The notes under the pieces were generated by a model that saw only the letters and a list, made by a program, of their open reading frames with translations, was not told the DNA's origin and did not search any database. From CAZHWR01 sp964536085 (GTDB lineage Bacteria > Bacillota > Clostridia > Oscillospirales > Ruminococcaceae), in NCBI GenBank assembly GCA_964536085.1, contig CAZHWR010000056.1:1-9783 (forward strand): a stretch of 9,783 bases of DNA, read 5' to 3'. This document shows positions 1 through 6,514 of this stretch, piece by piece (the stretch's first letter is position 1; each line of letters begins with the position of its first letter). Made by a program: the position numbers and the translations under genes.

Positions 1-1
1 C

Positions 2-424
2 TGGGCGTGCAAAAACTATGACGGCGACGTTATGTCCGACATGGTCGCGACCGCTTTCGGAAGTCTCGCAATGATGACCTCGGTTCTGGTTTCGCCCGAC
101 GGCATTTACGAATACGAAGCGGCTCACGGAACCGTTCAGCGCCATTACTACAAATATCTCAAAGGCGAAAAAACCTCCACCAATTCTGTCGCAACGCTTT
201 TCGCCTGGACGGGCGCTCTGCGCAAACGCGGCGAGCTCGATAATTTAAGTGAGCTTGCGGCATTTGCCGACAAGCTTGAAGCTGCCACTATCAAAACGAT
301 CGAGGACGGCGTTATGACCGGAGACCTTGCGGCTTTGTCGACGCTTGAAAACAAGCGCACGGTGGACACCGAAACTTTCTTAAGGGAAGTTAAAATCAGA
401 CTGGATGAAGCACTCGCCGGATAA
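2..424 (+). CDS. icd: NADP-dependent isocitrate dehydrogenase, type II (3' part only)
   Basis: This is the C-terminal 140 residues of an isocitrate dehydrogenase; the reading frame is open to the left edge, so the start lies outside the window. The enzyme oxidatively decarboxylates isocitrate to 2-oxoglutarate in the cytoplasm, making NADPH and feeding glutamate synthesis. The visible part starts with WACKNYDGDV and runs through FGSLAMMTSVLVSPDG, EAAHGTVQRHYYKY and STNSVATLFAWTGALRKR. These match the homodimeric type II (eukaryote-like, about 400 aa) family, not the E. coli-type enzyme. The Arg-His pair after HGTVQ corresponds to residues that contact the NADP 2'-phosphate in that family, so NADP use is inferred. 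No convincing terminator follows, so transcription may continue into rex 181 nt downstream. Family assignment is confident. Confidence 0.93.
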   Translation, partial: WACKNYDGDVMSDMVATAFGSLAMMTSVLVSPDGIYEYEAAHGTVQRHYYKYLKGEKTSTNSVATLFAWTGALRKRGELDNLSELAAFADKLEAATIKTIEDGVMTGDLAALSTLENKRTVDTETFLREVKIRLDEALAG

Positions 425-508
425 ACGGCGTTTTCCGGTACATCAGCCAAAACGCGCATCACAGAATTAAGCGGTGCAAAGGGCCGAAAAATAACTCTTT
501 TAAAAAAC

Positions 509-600
509 TATCGGAAGCAAGATGCTTCGCAAGGTAACAGAAAATAATCCTGATTATTTTCCGATATCTTGCGTCTTGCCTCCAACAGGGAAGGTTGGTT
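509..600 (+). promoter_or_regulatory. Structured leader upstream of rex
   Basis: The gap between icd and rex holds a long imperfect hairpin. Bases 528-549 pair with 552-573: an outer stem CGCAAG/CTTGCG, a mismatch-containing middle, and a perfect inner 10-bp arm GAAAATAATC/GATTATTTTC. Upstream segments can pair with parts of the same stem: 510-516 with 559-565 (ATCGGAA/TTCCGAT) and 517-523 with 566-572 (GCAAGAT/ATCTTGC). A small hairpin 514-518/524-528 is a third option. A second hairpin, CCAAC (582-586) with GTTGG (594-598), puts the likely ribosome binding site AGGGAAGG in or next to its loop. Competing pairings beside a ribosome binding site suggest post-transcriptional control, but I recognise no known riboswitch class. 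All pairings were found by eye; no folding was run. Confidence 0.5.
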
Positions 601-605
601 ATAAA

Positions 606-1244
606 ATGCCTAAAGCGGTAAATGTTTCCCTTTCTGTTATCAGGCGGCTTCCCAGGTATTACAGATTCCTGGGCGAGCTTTTAAAAAGCGGTCAGTCAAG
701 GATATCCTCCAAGGAATTAAGCGAAAAGATGAACCTCACCGCTTCGCAGATACGCCAGGACCTTAACTGCTTCGGCGGCTTCGGTCAGCAGGGATACGGA
801 TACAACGTTGAAATGCTCTACAATGAAATAGCCAGAATTTTAGGACTTGACAAAAAGCAGAAAACTATTCTTATCGGCGCGGGAAATTTGGGAAGCGCAA
901 TACTGAATCAGATGGACTTCAACTCACTGGGCTTTGAAGTGGTTGGAGTTTTTGATAAAAGCGACGCTATTATCGGGCAGACCATAAGAGACCTCACCGT
1001 TAAAAATATCGGGGAATTAAAGGATTTCTGCAAGGTCAATTCACCAACGGTCGCAATCCTTTGTATTCAAAAAGAGGCCGCCAAAGATCTTGCTGACCCG
1101 CTCGTCGACCTCGGTATCAAAGGATTTTGGAACTTCAGCCACTATGATTTGGCTATTGACTATCACGGAATTGTAGTAGAAAACGTTCACCTGGGCGACA
1201 GTCTGATGACGCTGTCTTATCGCGTCAATGAAAAACTTAATTAA
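606..1244 (+). CDS. rex: Redox-sensing transcriptional repressor Rex
   Basis: Rex is a homodimeric DNA-binding repressor that senses the NADH/NAD+ ratio; in Firmicutes it releases fermentation and NADH-reoxidation genes when NADH rises. The start at 606 gives 212 residues, the usual Rex length. VIRRLPRYYR at residues 11-20 opens the N-terminal winged helix, and SQIRQDLNCFGGFGQQGYGY at 47-66 is the recognition helix and wing. GAGNLGSA (91-98) is the Rossmann dinucleotide loop, Asp117 in VFDKS is the expected ribose-binding acid, and the C-terminal helix SLMTLSYRVNEKL is the domain-swapped dimer helix. An in-frame ATG at 522 would add 28 residues, but those lie over the leader hairpin and do not resemble Rex, so 606 is preferred; AGGGAAGG lies 11 nt upstream. 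Promoter not identified; it may be co-transcribed with icd. The zinc-ribbon gene follows 18 nt after the stop. Confidence 0.95.
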   Translation: MPKAVNVSLSVIRRLPRYYRFLGELLKSGQSRISSKELSEKMNLTASQIRQDLNCFGGFGQQGYGYNVEMLYNEIARILGLDKKQKTILIGAGNLGSAILNQMDFNSLGFEVVGVFDKSDAIIGQTIRDLTVKNIGELKDFCKVNSPTVAILCIQKEAAKDLADPLVDLGIKGFWNFSHYDLAIDYHGIVVENVHLGDSLMTLSYRVNEKLN

Positions 1245-1262
1245 ATTTCGGAGGATTTTACC

Positions 1263-1775
1263 ATGCCCTATTGCAGAAAATGCGGAAAACCCGTAAATGA
1301 ATCTGATTTATACTGCTCTGCTTGCGGCAGCAAAACCGAGCCGGACATAAACGAAAAGGCAAGCAGCGCTTTTAACAATTTCACTGAAAAGGTATCGGAC
1401 TTTAATAACACCGAAGACTCCACAAACAGCTTTAACGAACAAGACATAAAAGACAACAAGGTTTTATCCGTTTTTGCATATCTCGGAATACTTGTGCTGA
1501 TTCCGATATTCGGCGCATCGGAATCCCCTTTTGCCCGTTTCCATGCAAACCAGGGGCTGGTGCTTTTGATTGCAGAAATCGCCTATGGTATCTTAAACGC
1601 TGTTGTTTCCGGAATCTCAGTTGCCCTTCTCGGAATTTTAGGCATGCTTGTTTCAGCGATTCTCAATATTTTAAATCTTGCATTCCTGGCGCTTATAATA
1701 ATAGGTATTATAAACGTCATCAACGGCAAGGCAAAGCAATTGCCCGTTATCGGCGGAATAACATTATTTAAATAA
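1263..1775 (+). CDS. Zinc-ribbon membrane protein with Tic20/DUF4870-like domain
   Basis: This 170-residue protein of unknown function starts at an ATG 8 nt after a strong GGAGG. An N-terminal zinc ribbon has Cys4, Cys7, Cys18 and Cys21 in two CxxCG-type knuckles (YCRKCG and YCSACG), followed by a polar linker at about 25-66 rich in Asn, Ser, Glu and Asp. The rest is hydrophobic, with about four membrane segments at roughly 67-84, 97-116, 117-136 and 137-153. The FHANQG motif (93-98) before the second segment and KQLPVIGG near the end are typical of the DUF4870/Tic20-like family. The zinc ribbon is expected in the cytoplasm. It sits 18 nt behind rex, so the two are probably one transcript, ending at the hairpin at 1787. 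What the ribbon binds is not known, and I would not assign it a function. Confidence 0.8.
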   Translation: MPYCRKCGKPVNESDLYCSACGSKTEPDINEKASSAFNNFTEKVSDFNNTEDSTNSFNEQDIKDNKVLSVFAYLGILVLIPIFGASESPFARFHANQGLVLLIAEIAYGILNAVVSGISVALLGILGMLVSAILNILNLAFLALIIIGIINVINGKAKQLPVIGGITLFK

Positions 1776-1786
1776 ACAAAGTATGA

Positions 1787-1823
1787 AAAAAGCTTTTTTC
1801 GATTTTATCGAAAAAAGCTTTTT
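1787..1823. terminator. Bidirectional terminator between convergent genes
   Basis: A perfect 17-bp inverted repeat (1787-1803 with 1807-1823) closes on a TTT loop. The arms contain AAAAAGC and CTTTTTTCGAT-type runs, so a U-rich tail is present on both strands. It lies between the stop of the zinc-ribbon gene and the stop of the minus-strand hydrolase, and can serve both. Confidence 0.85.
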
Positions 1824-1839
1824 GTCGTATTTTTTATTT

Positions 1840-2541
1840 TTAGTCTGTCAGCGCCTTCACCGCTTTTGCAAACTCCGCCGCAAGCTTGTCATATGCAAGA
1901 TCGGGATGAAGCCCGTCGAGCGACTGCTCAATCCCGTTTTCCTTGTTCTTTTTTGTGACGTCATAAATATCCACAAGATAAACATCCAGCTCCGAGGCGA
2001 TTTTACGTTCGATAGGCACCGCCATAGCTTCAGCGGTTTCCCCTAATATATGGTCGCCCGCCAGTATGCGGTCTTCGCCGACCCAATCGTCGAATACTAC
2101 GCACGAAGTTGCAAATATCACCTTTGGGTGCGTTTTCAGCTCTATGTATTTTTGTACAAGCGCTTTATAGTCGCTGTAAAACACCTCCGCCTTGCTGCGG
2201 GAGCATTTTACATGCGGGTTTTTATAGTCGTAATCATAAAACCAGTTTTGCATCTTGGTGTCGTTAGTTCCGAACATTATTATAACAATGTCGGGCTCGG
2301 ACGCGAGGCTAGCGCGGTATTCGGGCTGATTGACATACGCAAAGTTATATCCGTCCACTTCAGGGAGCCGCATGTATCCGCCCGTTTGCGCGGTCGTTCC
2401 GCCCTGCCCGAAATTCATCACCTCATAATCCGAGCCGAGAAGCTTCTGCAAATACTCGGGATAGCTTTTCCCGTTTGTACCTCTTGTTATGCTGTCGCCC
2501 ACGCAGGCGATTTTGATTTTTCCGCCGCTGTTTTTATTCAT
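1840..2541 (-). CDS. SGNH/GDSL-family hydrolase
   Basis: A 233-residue predicted esterase or deacetylase of the SGNH fold. The conserved blocks are in order: block I VGDSIT with nucleophile Ser17; block II NFGQGG (43-48) supplying the oxyanion Gly; block III GTND (91-94) with Asn93; and block V DGLHPD with Asp209 and His212 completing the triad. No signal peptide is visible, so a cytoplasmic location is inferred. The natural substrate cannot be read from the sequence; acetylated sugars, lysophospholipids and other esters are all used within this family. The ATG at 2541 has AAGGAG 9 nt upstream on the minus strand. It is transcribed alone, divergently from trmL and convergent with the zinc-ribbon gene. 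Confidence 0.88.
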   Translation of the reverse strand: MNKNSGGKIKIACVGDSITRGTNGKSYPEYLQKLLGSDYEVMNFGQGGTTAQTGGYMRLPEVDGYNFAYVNQPEYRASLASEPDIVIIMFGTNDTKMQNWFYDYDYKNPHVKCSRSKAEVFYSDYKALVQKYIELKTHPKVIFATSCVVFDDWVGEDRILAGDHILGETAEAMAVPIERKIASELDVYLVDIYDVTKKNKENGIEQSLDGLHPDLAYDKLAAEFAKAVKALTD

Positions 2542-2573
2542 TCTGCCGCACTCCTTCGCATATCGTTTAGTTT

Positions 2574-2602
2574 ATATTACCAAATCCTGTGCGATTTTGC
2601 AA
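2574..2602 (-). promoter_or_regulatory. Probable promoter of the SGNH hydrolase gene
   Basis: On the minus strand, TTGCAA (2602-2597) is followed after 17 nt by TAATAT (2579-2574), an imperfect sigma-A promoter. The start point would fall near 2567, about 25 nt before the ATG. Confidence 0.4.
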
Positions 2603-2638
2603 CGCCGCTTTCAGCCGTCGTTTCGGATTGTGATTTGT

Positions 2639-2667
2639 TTGACAAGACGCTCATTATATTTTATAAT
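2639..2667 (+). promoter_or_regulatory. Consensus sigma-A promoter of trmL-degV
   Basis: A perfect TTGACA (2639-2644) and a perfect TATAAT (2662-2667) are separated by exactly 17 nt. The expected start near 2674 leaves a leader of about 26 nt before the trmL ATG at 2700. It also argues against the in-frame TTG at 2682 as the start, which would be only about 8 nt from the transcript end. Confidence 0.88.
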
Positions 2668-2699
2668 TAAATGGAATTTATTTGATTGGATGCGCTTTA

Positions 2700-3209
2700 A
2701 TGGAACACAGTCTGAACATCGTTCTCGTCGAGCCGCAAATCCCGCAGAACACAGGCAATATCGCAAGAACCTGCGCCGCTACGGGAGCACGGCTCCACAT
2801 CGTAAAGCCGATGGGCTTCACGATCGACGACAAAAAGCTCAAACGCGCAGGCCTTGATTATTGGCACCTGCTCGATATCACCTATTATGATAACCTCGGT
2901 GAATTTTATGATAAAAATCCCGACGGCAATTTTTATTATTTCACAACAAAGGGCAAAAATATCTATTCAGACATCCGTTATCCGAACAACTGCTATATCG
3001 TCTTCGGCAGAGAAGACGCAGGACTTGACGAAAAGCTGCTTTATGACAACTACGCAAGCTGCGTCCGCGTGCCGATGATAGACAAAGCGCGCAGCCTGAA
3101 TCTTTCAAACACGGTCGCGCTCGCGGCATATGAGGTTTTGCGCCAATGGAAATACCCGCAGCTTAAATCCAACGGAAACCTGACAAAATTCGAAACCCCA
3201 AGTGAGTAA
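2700..3209 (+). CDS. trmL: tRNA (cytidine(34)-2'-O)-methyltransferase, SPOUT family
   Basis: TrmL (formerly YibK/CspR) transfers a methyl group from S-adenosylmethionine to the ribose 2'-OH of wobble base 34 in certain tRNA-Leu species, in the cytoplasm. The protein is 169 residues, close to the family's usual 150-160. It begins with the signature LNIVLVEPQIPQNTGNIART (5-24) and CAATGA. The trefoil-knot SAM site is formed by IVFGREDAGL (100-109) and the RSLNLSNTVALAAYE segment (131-145). The start at ATG 2700 fits both the family N-terminus and the promoter position, although the ribosome binding site (GGAT) is weak. The stop overlaps the region just before degV, whose start is 29 nt downstream, so the two share a transcript. 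Assignment to TrmL over other SpoU relatives rests on its small size and lack of an N-terminal RNA-binding domain. Confidence 0.92.
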   Translation: MEHSLNIVLVEPQIPQNTGNIARTCAATGARLHIVKPMGFTIDDKKLKRAGLDYWHLLDITYYDNLGEFYDKNPDGNFYYFTTKGKNIYSDIRYPNNCYIVFGREDAGLDEKLLYDNYASCVRVPMIDKARSLNLSNTVALAAYEVLRQWKYPQLKSNGNLTKFETPSE

Positions 3210-3237
3210 AACCCAAAAGAAAGGAAAGAGTATAAAT

Positions 3238-4110
3238 ATGGCAAAAATCAAAATAATGGTCGACTCCCCCTGCGATATTCCGAAAAAAGAGGAAGAAGAG
3301 CTTGACATCAGAGTTCTTCCCGTTCCGATAACTATCGACGACAAAAGCTATCTTGAACGCGTGGATTTCACAACAGAAGAATTTTATAAAATCCTTGATG
3401 AATCCGAGCGTCTGCCGGTCACGTCGCAGATAACCGCGCCGCAGTATCTCGAATATATAAACGAATATTACGAAAAAGGCTATACGGATCTTATCATAGT
3501 CTGCATAAATTCCAAGGGCTCCAATATCTACAATTCCGCTTTGATGGGAAGGAATATGTTCTTTGAGAAAAATCCCGGCGCAGACGGTAAGTTTTCAGTC
3601 CATGTTATCGATTCGCTGACCTACACCATGGGCTACGGCTTTCCCGTTATTGAAGCGGCTAAAAAAATCCAGCGAGGCGCGGATATAGACGAAGTTTTAG
3701 CTTACCTCAACGACTGGTTTGCCTGCTCGGAGGTTTTCTTCGCGCCCTATTCGCTCAAATTCGTAAAAAAATCAGGAAGAGTGAGCGTGGCCGCGGCATT
3801 TATGGGCGAACTTGTGGGATTGCGCCCTATAATATCTTTTATCGACGGTGACGTAACTATTTCTCAAAAGGTCCGCGGCGACAAAAGTATAATCCCGACT
3901 ATCACCGATATCGCCGCCGCACGCATGATTCCCAAAACGCCGTATTGTATCGTTCACGGAAAGGTTGCGGAATATGGTGAACAGCTTGCCAAAGAGCTTA
4001 CAAAACGGCTTGGATATCCCCCCGAATATATATACGGCGCGGGCGCGTCCATTTCGCTCAACGCAGGAACGGAAATCGTAGGCGTTATTTTCAAGGGAAA
4101 CCGCAAATAA
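3238..4110 (+). CDS. DegV family fatty-acid-binding protein
   Basis: A 290-residue DegV/FakB-type protein. The family binds one long-chain fatty acid; characterised FakB members present it to the kinase FakA for phosphorylation. Seen here: the opening IMVDSPCDIP (6-15), TSQ (62-64) at the fatty-acid head-group site, VIDSLTYTMGYG (123-134), and KSGRVSVAAAFMGELVGLRP (168-187). The usual C-terminal His-Thr-Gly-Pro-Gly motif is not present; the matching stretch reads SISLNAGTEIVGVIF (271-285). It may therefore not act as a standard FakB, and no fakA is in the window. The ATG at 3238 is preceded by GAAAGGAAAGAG; an upstream GTG at 3202 overlaps trmL and has no ribosome binding site. It is the second gene of the trmL transcript. 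Family is firm, specific role is not. Confidence 0.88.
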   Translation: MAKIKIMVDSPCDIPKKEEEELDIRVLPVPITIDDKSYLERVDFTTEEFYKILDESERLPVTSQITAPQYLEYINEYYEKGYTDLIIVCINSKGSNIYNSALMGRNMFFEKNPGADGKFSVHVIDSLTYTMGYGFPVIEAAKKIQRGADIDEVLAYLNDWFACSEVFFAPYSLKFVKKSGRVSVAAAFMGELVGLRPIISFIDGDVTISQKVRGDKSIIPTITDIAAARMIPKTPYCIVHGKVAEYGEQLAKELTKRLGYPPEYIYGAGASISLNAGTEIVGVIFKGNRK

Positions 4111-4141
4111 ACCGCCTGTATTTTCCTTAAGTCCAGACACT

Positions 4142-4287
4142 TTAACCCAAACAGGGATAAAACGTCTGAAAACGGCTCTTTTTCCGCTTTCAGGTGCAAA
4201 GCAGTTTTGCACAGTATGAATTTTTCTTAGACTAAGAATAAAAAGAATTTTGTTCGGCAAAACCGTTTTTTTCATTATTTGGGTTAA
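4142..4287. other. Multi-hairpin intergenic element closed by a 10-bp inverted repeat
   Basis: The 305-nt gap between degV and pgk has no gene. TTAACCCAAA (4142-4151) is exactly complementary to TTTGGGTTAA (4278-4287). Between these arms lie a 10-position stem with one mismatch (4166-4175 with 4184-4193), an adjacent 7-bp hairpin (4194-4200 with 4206-4212), a 15-nt palindrome TTCTTAG-A-CTAAGAA (4224-4238), and a 5-bp hairpin (4248-4252 with 4258-4262) before a run of seven T. The last hairpin plus T run could terminate degV weakly. The whole could also be a structured 3' UTR or RNA element. Pairings are by eye; no known RNA family is recognised. Confidence 0.4.
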
Positions 4288-4292
4288 GTCTA

Positions 4293-4321
4293 TTGAAAAA
4301 TCCTGCTGTTTCTGCTATTAT
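4293..4321 (+). promoter_or_regulatory. Extended -10 sigma-A promoter of the pgk operon
   Basis: TTGAAA (4293-4298) and TATTAT (4316-4321) are 17 nt apart, and the -10 is preceded by TGC, an extended -10. Transcription would start near 4328 and leave a leader of about 88 nt before pgk. One arm of a 10-bp inverted repeat (4278-4287) sits immediately upstream of the -35. Confidence 0.75.
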
Positions 4322-4415
4322 AACTAGCGCGGACATTTGAAAATAATGGAAAGCCAAAATGTTCAACAAATCTCCTGTAGGATTAAATATTTTATATCGA
4401 AAGGAATGGCATAAC

Positions 4416-5627
4416 ATGACTTCTCTAAACAAAAAAACCGTTGACGACATCAATTTCAGCGGTAAAAAAGTATTGGTGCGCTGCGATTTTAACGTACCGC
4501 TGAAAGACGGCGTTATAACCGACGAAAACCGTATCGTTGCGTCGCTTCCCACTATCGAAAAGCTTATCAAAGACGGTGCAAAGGTTATTCTTTGCTCACA
4601 TCTCGGAAAGCCAAAGGGCGAGCCCAAGCCCGAGCTTTCTTTGGCTCCCGTTGCCGCAAGGCTCAGCAAAAAGCTCGGCAAAGAGGTTGTTTTCGCTGCG
4701 GACGACAATGTTGTCGGTGAAAACGCAAAAGCCGCCGTTGCAAATATGAAAGACGGCGACGTTGTTCTGCTTCAGAACACAAGATATCGCAAGGAAGAAA
4801 CCAAAAACGAAGAAAACTTCTCCAAAGAGCTTGCAAGCCTTGCCGACGCTTTCGTTAACGACGCTTTCGGCGCCGCTCACAGAGCGCATTGCTCCACCGT
4901 AGGCGTTGCCTCGTTTGTCGACGAAGCCTGCGTCGGCTACCTGATGGGCAAAGAGCTTAAATTCCTGGGCGAGGCGGTTGAAAACCCCGTTCGTCCGTTT
5001 GTTACGATACTCGGCGGCGCAAAGGTTGCCGACAAGCTGAATGTTATCGAAAATCTGCTGAACAAGGCGGACACGCTCATCATCGGCGGCGGTATGGCGT
5101 ATACCTTCCTTGCTTCTCAGGGCAAAAAAGCCGGCACATCGCTTGTTGATGAAACAAAAATTGACTATTGTGCAGACATGCTCAAAAAAGCGGAGGAAAA
5201 GGGCGTTAATATCCTTCTCCCCGTTGATGTAGTCGTAACCGACGGATTTCCGAATCCCATCGACGCTGAAATCCCTTACAGCGTCGTAAGCGCAGACGCT
5301 ATCCCCGACGACAAAATGGGCCTTGACATCGGGCCTGCAACCCAAAAGCTGTTTGCGGACGCTGTTAAATCCGCAAAAACGGTAGTTTGGAACGGTCCTA
5401 TGGGCGTTTTTGAAAACAAGCTTTTCGCCAAAGGAACAATTTCCGTTGCCAAAGCGCTCGCCGAAACAGACGCTACGACTATTATCGGAGGCGGCGATTC
5501 AGCGGCGGCTGTAAACACTCTCGGCTTCGGCGACAAGATGAGCCACATTTCCACAGGCGGCGGAGCTTCTCTTGAATTTTTAGAGGGCAAGGCTCTTCCC
5601 GGAATCGAATGTGTAGACAACAAATAA
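4416..5627 (+). CDS. pgk: Phosphoglycerate kinase
   Basis: This enzyme transfers phosphate from 1,3-bisphosphoglycerate to ADP, the first ATP-yielding step of glycolysis. It is cytoplasmic and monomeric. The 403 residues match the bacterial norm of about 390-400. The N-terminal substrate domain shows RCDFNVPL (22-29), SHLGKPKG (61-68), NTRYR (121-125) and NDAFGAAHRAH (148-158). The C-terminal nucleotide domain shows LGGAKVADK (199-207), WNGPMG (325-330), GGGDSAAA (358-365) and STGGGASLE (379-387). The ATG at 4416 follows GAAAGGAA and fits the family N-terminus; the upstream in-frame ATG at 4359 would add 19 unrelated residues. It is the first gene of the pgk-tpiA-gpmI operon. No gapdh gene precedes it, which is the more common arrangement in Firmicutes. 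Confidence 0.98.
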   Translation: MTSLNKKTVDDINFSGKKVLVRCDFNVPLKDGVITDENRIVASLPTIEKLIKDGAKVILCSHLGKPKGEPKPELSLAPVAARLSKKLGKEVVFAADDNVVGENAKAAVANMKDGDVVLLQNTRYRKEETKNEENFSKELASLADAFVNDAFGAAHRAHCSTVGVASFVDEACVGYLMGKELKFLGEAVENPVRPFVTILGGAKVADKLNVIENLLNKADTLIIGGGMAYTFLASQGKKAGTSLVDETKIDYCADMLKKAEEKGVNILLPVDVVVTDGFPNPIDAEIPYSVVSADAIPDDKMGLDIGPATQKLFADAVKSAKTVVWNGPMGVFENKLFAKGTISVAKALAETDATTIIGGGDSAAAVNTLGFGDKMSHISTGGGASLEFLEGKALPGIECVDNK

Positions 5628-5646
5628 CATAATCAAAACATCTCAG

Positions 5647-5668
5647 CCCGCCGAGTCAAATCGGCGGG
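5647..5668 (+). other. GC-rich hairpin between pgk and tpiA
   Basis: CCCGCCGA (5647-5654) pairs perfectly with TCGGCGGG (5661-5668) around a 6-nt loop. The next bases are TATGTTTAAAG, not a proper U tract, so full termination is unlikely. It may be a partial terminator or an mRNA-stabilising 3' end that lets pgk mRNA exceed tpiA-gpmI mRNA; that role is inferred. No promoter is evident between it and tpiA. Confidence 0.65.
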
Positions 5669-5716
5669 TATGTTTAAAGCAAACACTCCGCAAGCACAAA
5701 GAAAGGACAAATTATT

Positions 5717-6484
5717 ATGAACAAATCACTCCGCAAAGCAGTTATCGCGGGAAACTGGAAGATGAACAAGACCCGTCCCGAAGCAAAAGCCCTTATTGAA
5801 GAACTCAAGCCGCTGGCTGCAAACGCCGACTGCGGCGTTGTCGTATGCGTTCCTTTTACCAATCTTGAAACTGTTTTGGAATCCGCCAAGGGAAGCAATA
5901 TCAAGGTTGGTGCTCAAAACTGCCACTTTGAAAAATCAGGTGCATTCACCGGTGAGATTTCCGCTGACATGCTCGCGGAAATGGGCGTTGAATACGTCGT
6001 TATCGGTCACTCGGAAAGACGTCAGTATTTCGGCGAAACCGACAAAACCGTCAATCTTCGTACCAAAGCGGCGCTCGAAGCGGGACTTAACGTCATTCTG
6101 TGCGTCGGCGAAATGCTTGAGGACAGGGAAAACGGCATCACAGACGAGCTCGTTGCGATGCAGACTAAAATCGCGCTCAAGGACGTTACAGCAGAGCAGC
6201 TCAAAAACGTAATCATAGCTTATGAGCCCGTATGGGCTATCGGCACCGGCAAAACCGCGACCGCCGACCAGGCAAACGAGGTTTGCGCCGTTATCCGTGC
6301 GACTGTCGAAAAGCTGTACGGCAAAGCGGCAGCAGACGGTATCACAATACAGTACGGCGGCTCGATGAACGCCAAAAATGCCGAAGAGCTCGTCTCCAAG
6401 CCCGACGTAGACGGCGGACTTATCGGCGGAGCTTCTTTAAAAGCCCCCGATTTTGCCGTTATTATCAATGCGGCAAGCAAGTAA
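5717..6484 (+). CDS. tpiA: Triosephosphate isomerase
   Basis: Interconverts dihydroxyacetone phosphate and glyceraldehyde 3-phosphate; a cytoplasmic dimeric TIM barrel. The 255 residues match the family. All catalytic parts are present: GNWKMN with Lys15, VVIGHSERR with electrophile His98, and IAYEPVWAIGTGKTA with the base Glu170 followed by the mobile loop 6. The phosphate-binding stretches IQYGGSMNAKNAEEL and DGGLIGGASL are also present near the C-terminus. The start follows AAAGAAAGGACA at a normal distance. It lies 89 nt after pgk and 30 nt before gpmI and is expected to be transcribed with them. Confidence 0.98.
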   Translation: MNKSLRKAVIAGNWKMNKTRPEAKALIEELKPLAANADCGVVVCVPFTNLETVLESAKGSNIKVGAQNCHFEKSGAFTGEISADMLAEMGVEYVVIGHSERRQYFGETDKTVNLRTKAALEAGLNVILCVGEMLEDRENGITDELVAMQTKIALKDVTAEQLKNVIIAYEPVWAIGTGKTATADQANEVCAVIRATVEKLYGKAAADGITIQYGGSMNAKNAEELVSKPDVDGGLIGGASLKAPDFAVIINAASK

Positions 6485-6514
6485 TCACTGCAATCACAGA
6501 AAGGATCCATATTT

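Noticed and set aside
417..438. Terminator after icd
   Set aside because: Only a 5-bp CCGGA/TCCGG stem with a 12-nt loop and no T tract; too weak to call.
522..605. N-terminal extension of Rex starting at ATG 522
   Set aside because: The added 28 residues do not resemble Rex, lie across the leader hairpin, and the ATG at 606 gives the normal Rex length and has a Shine-Dalgarno-like AGGGAAGG. GGAAG before 522 keeps the alternative open but unlikely.
2050..2670. 206-residue plus-strand open frame opposite the SGNH hydrolase
   Set aside because: The minus strand encodes a complete SGNH family protein with all catalytic blocks and a good ribosome binding site; the plus-strand frame shows no recognisable domain and overlaps the divergent promoters.
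4167..4180. Catabolite-responsive element (cre) upstream of pgk
   Set aside because: TGAAAACGGCTCTT matches the left half but lacks the CA end and the symmetry of the consensus, and it is better explained as one arm of a hairpin.
4596..5345. 249-residue minus-strand open frame inside pgk
   Set aside because: It is a shadow of the conserved pgk frame, with no ribosome binding site or family features.
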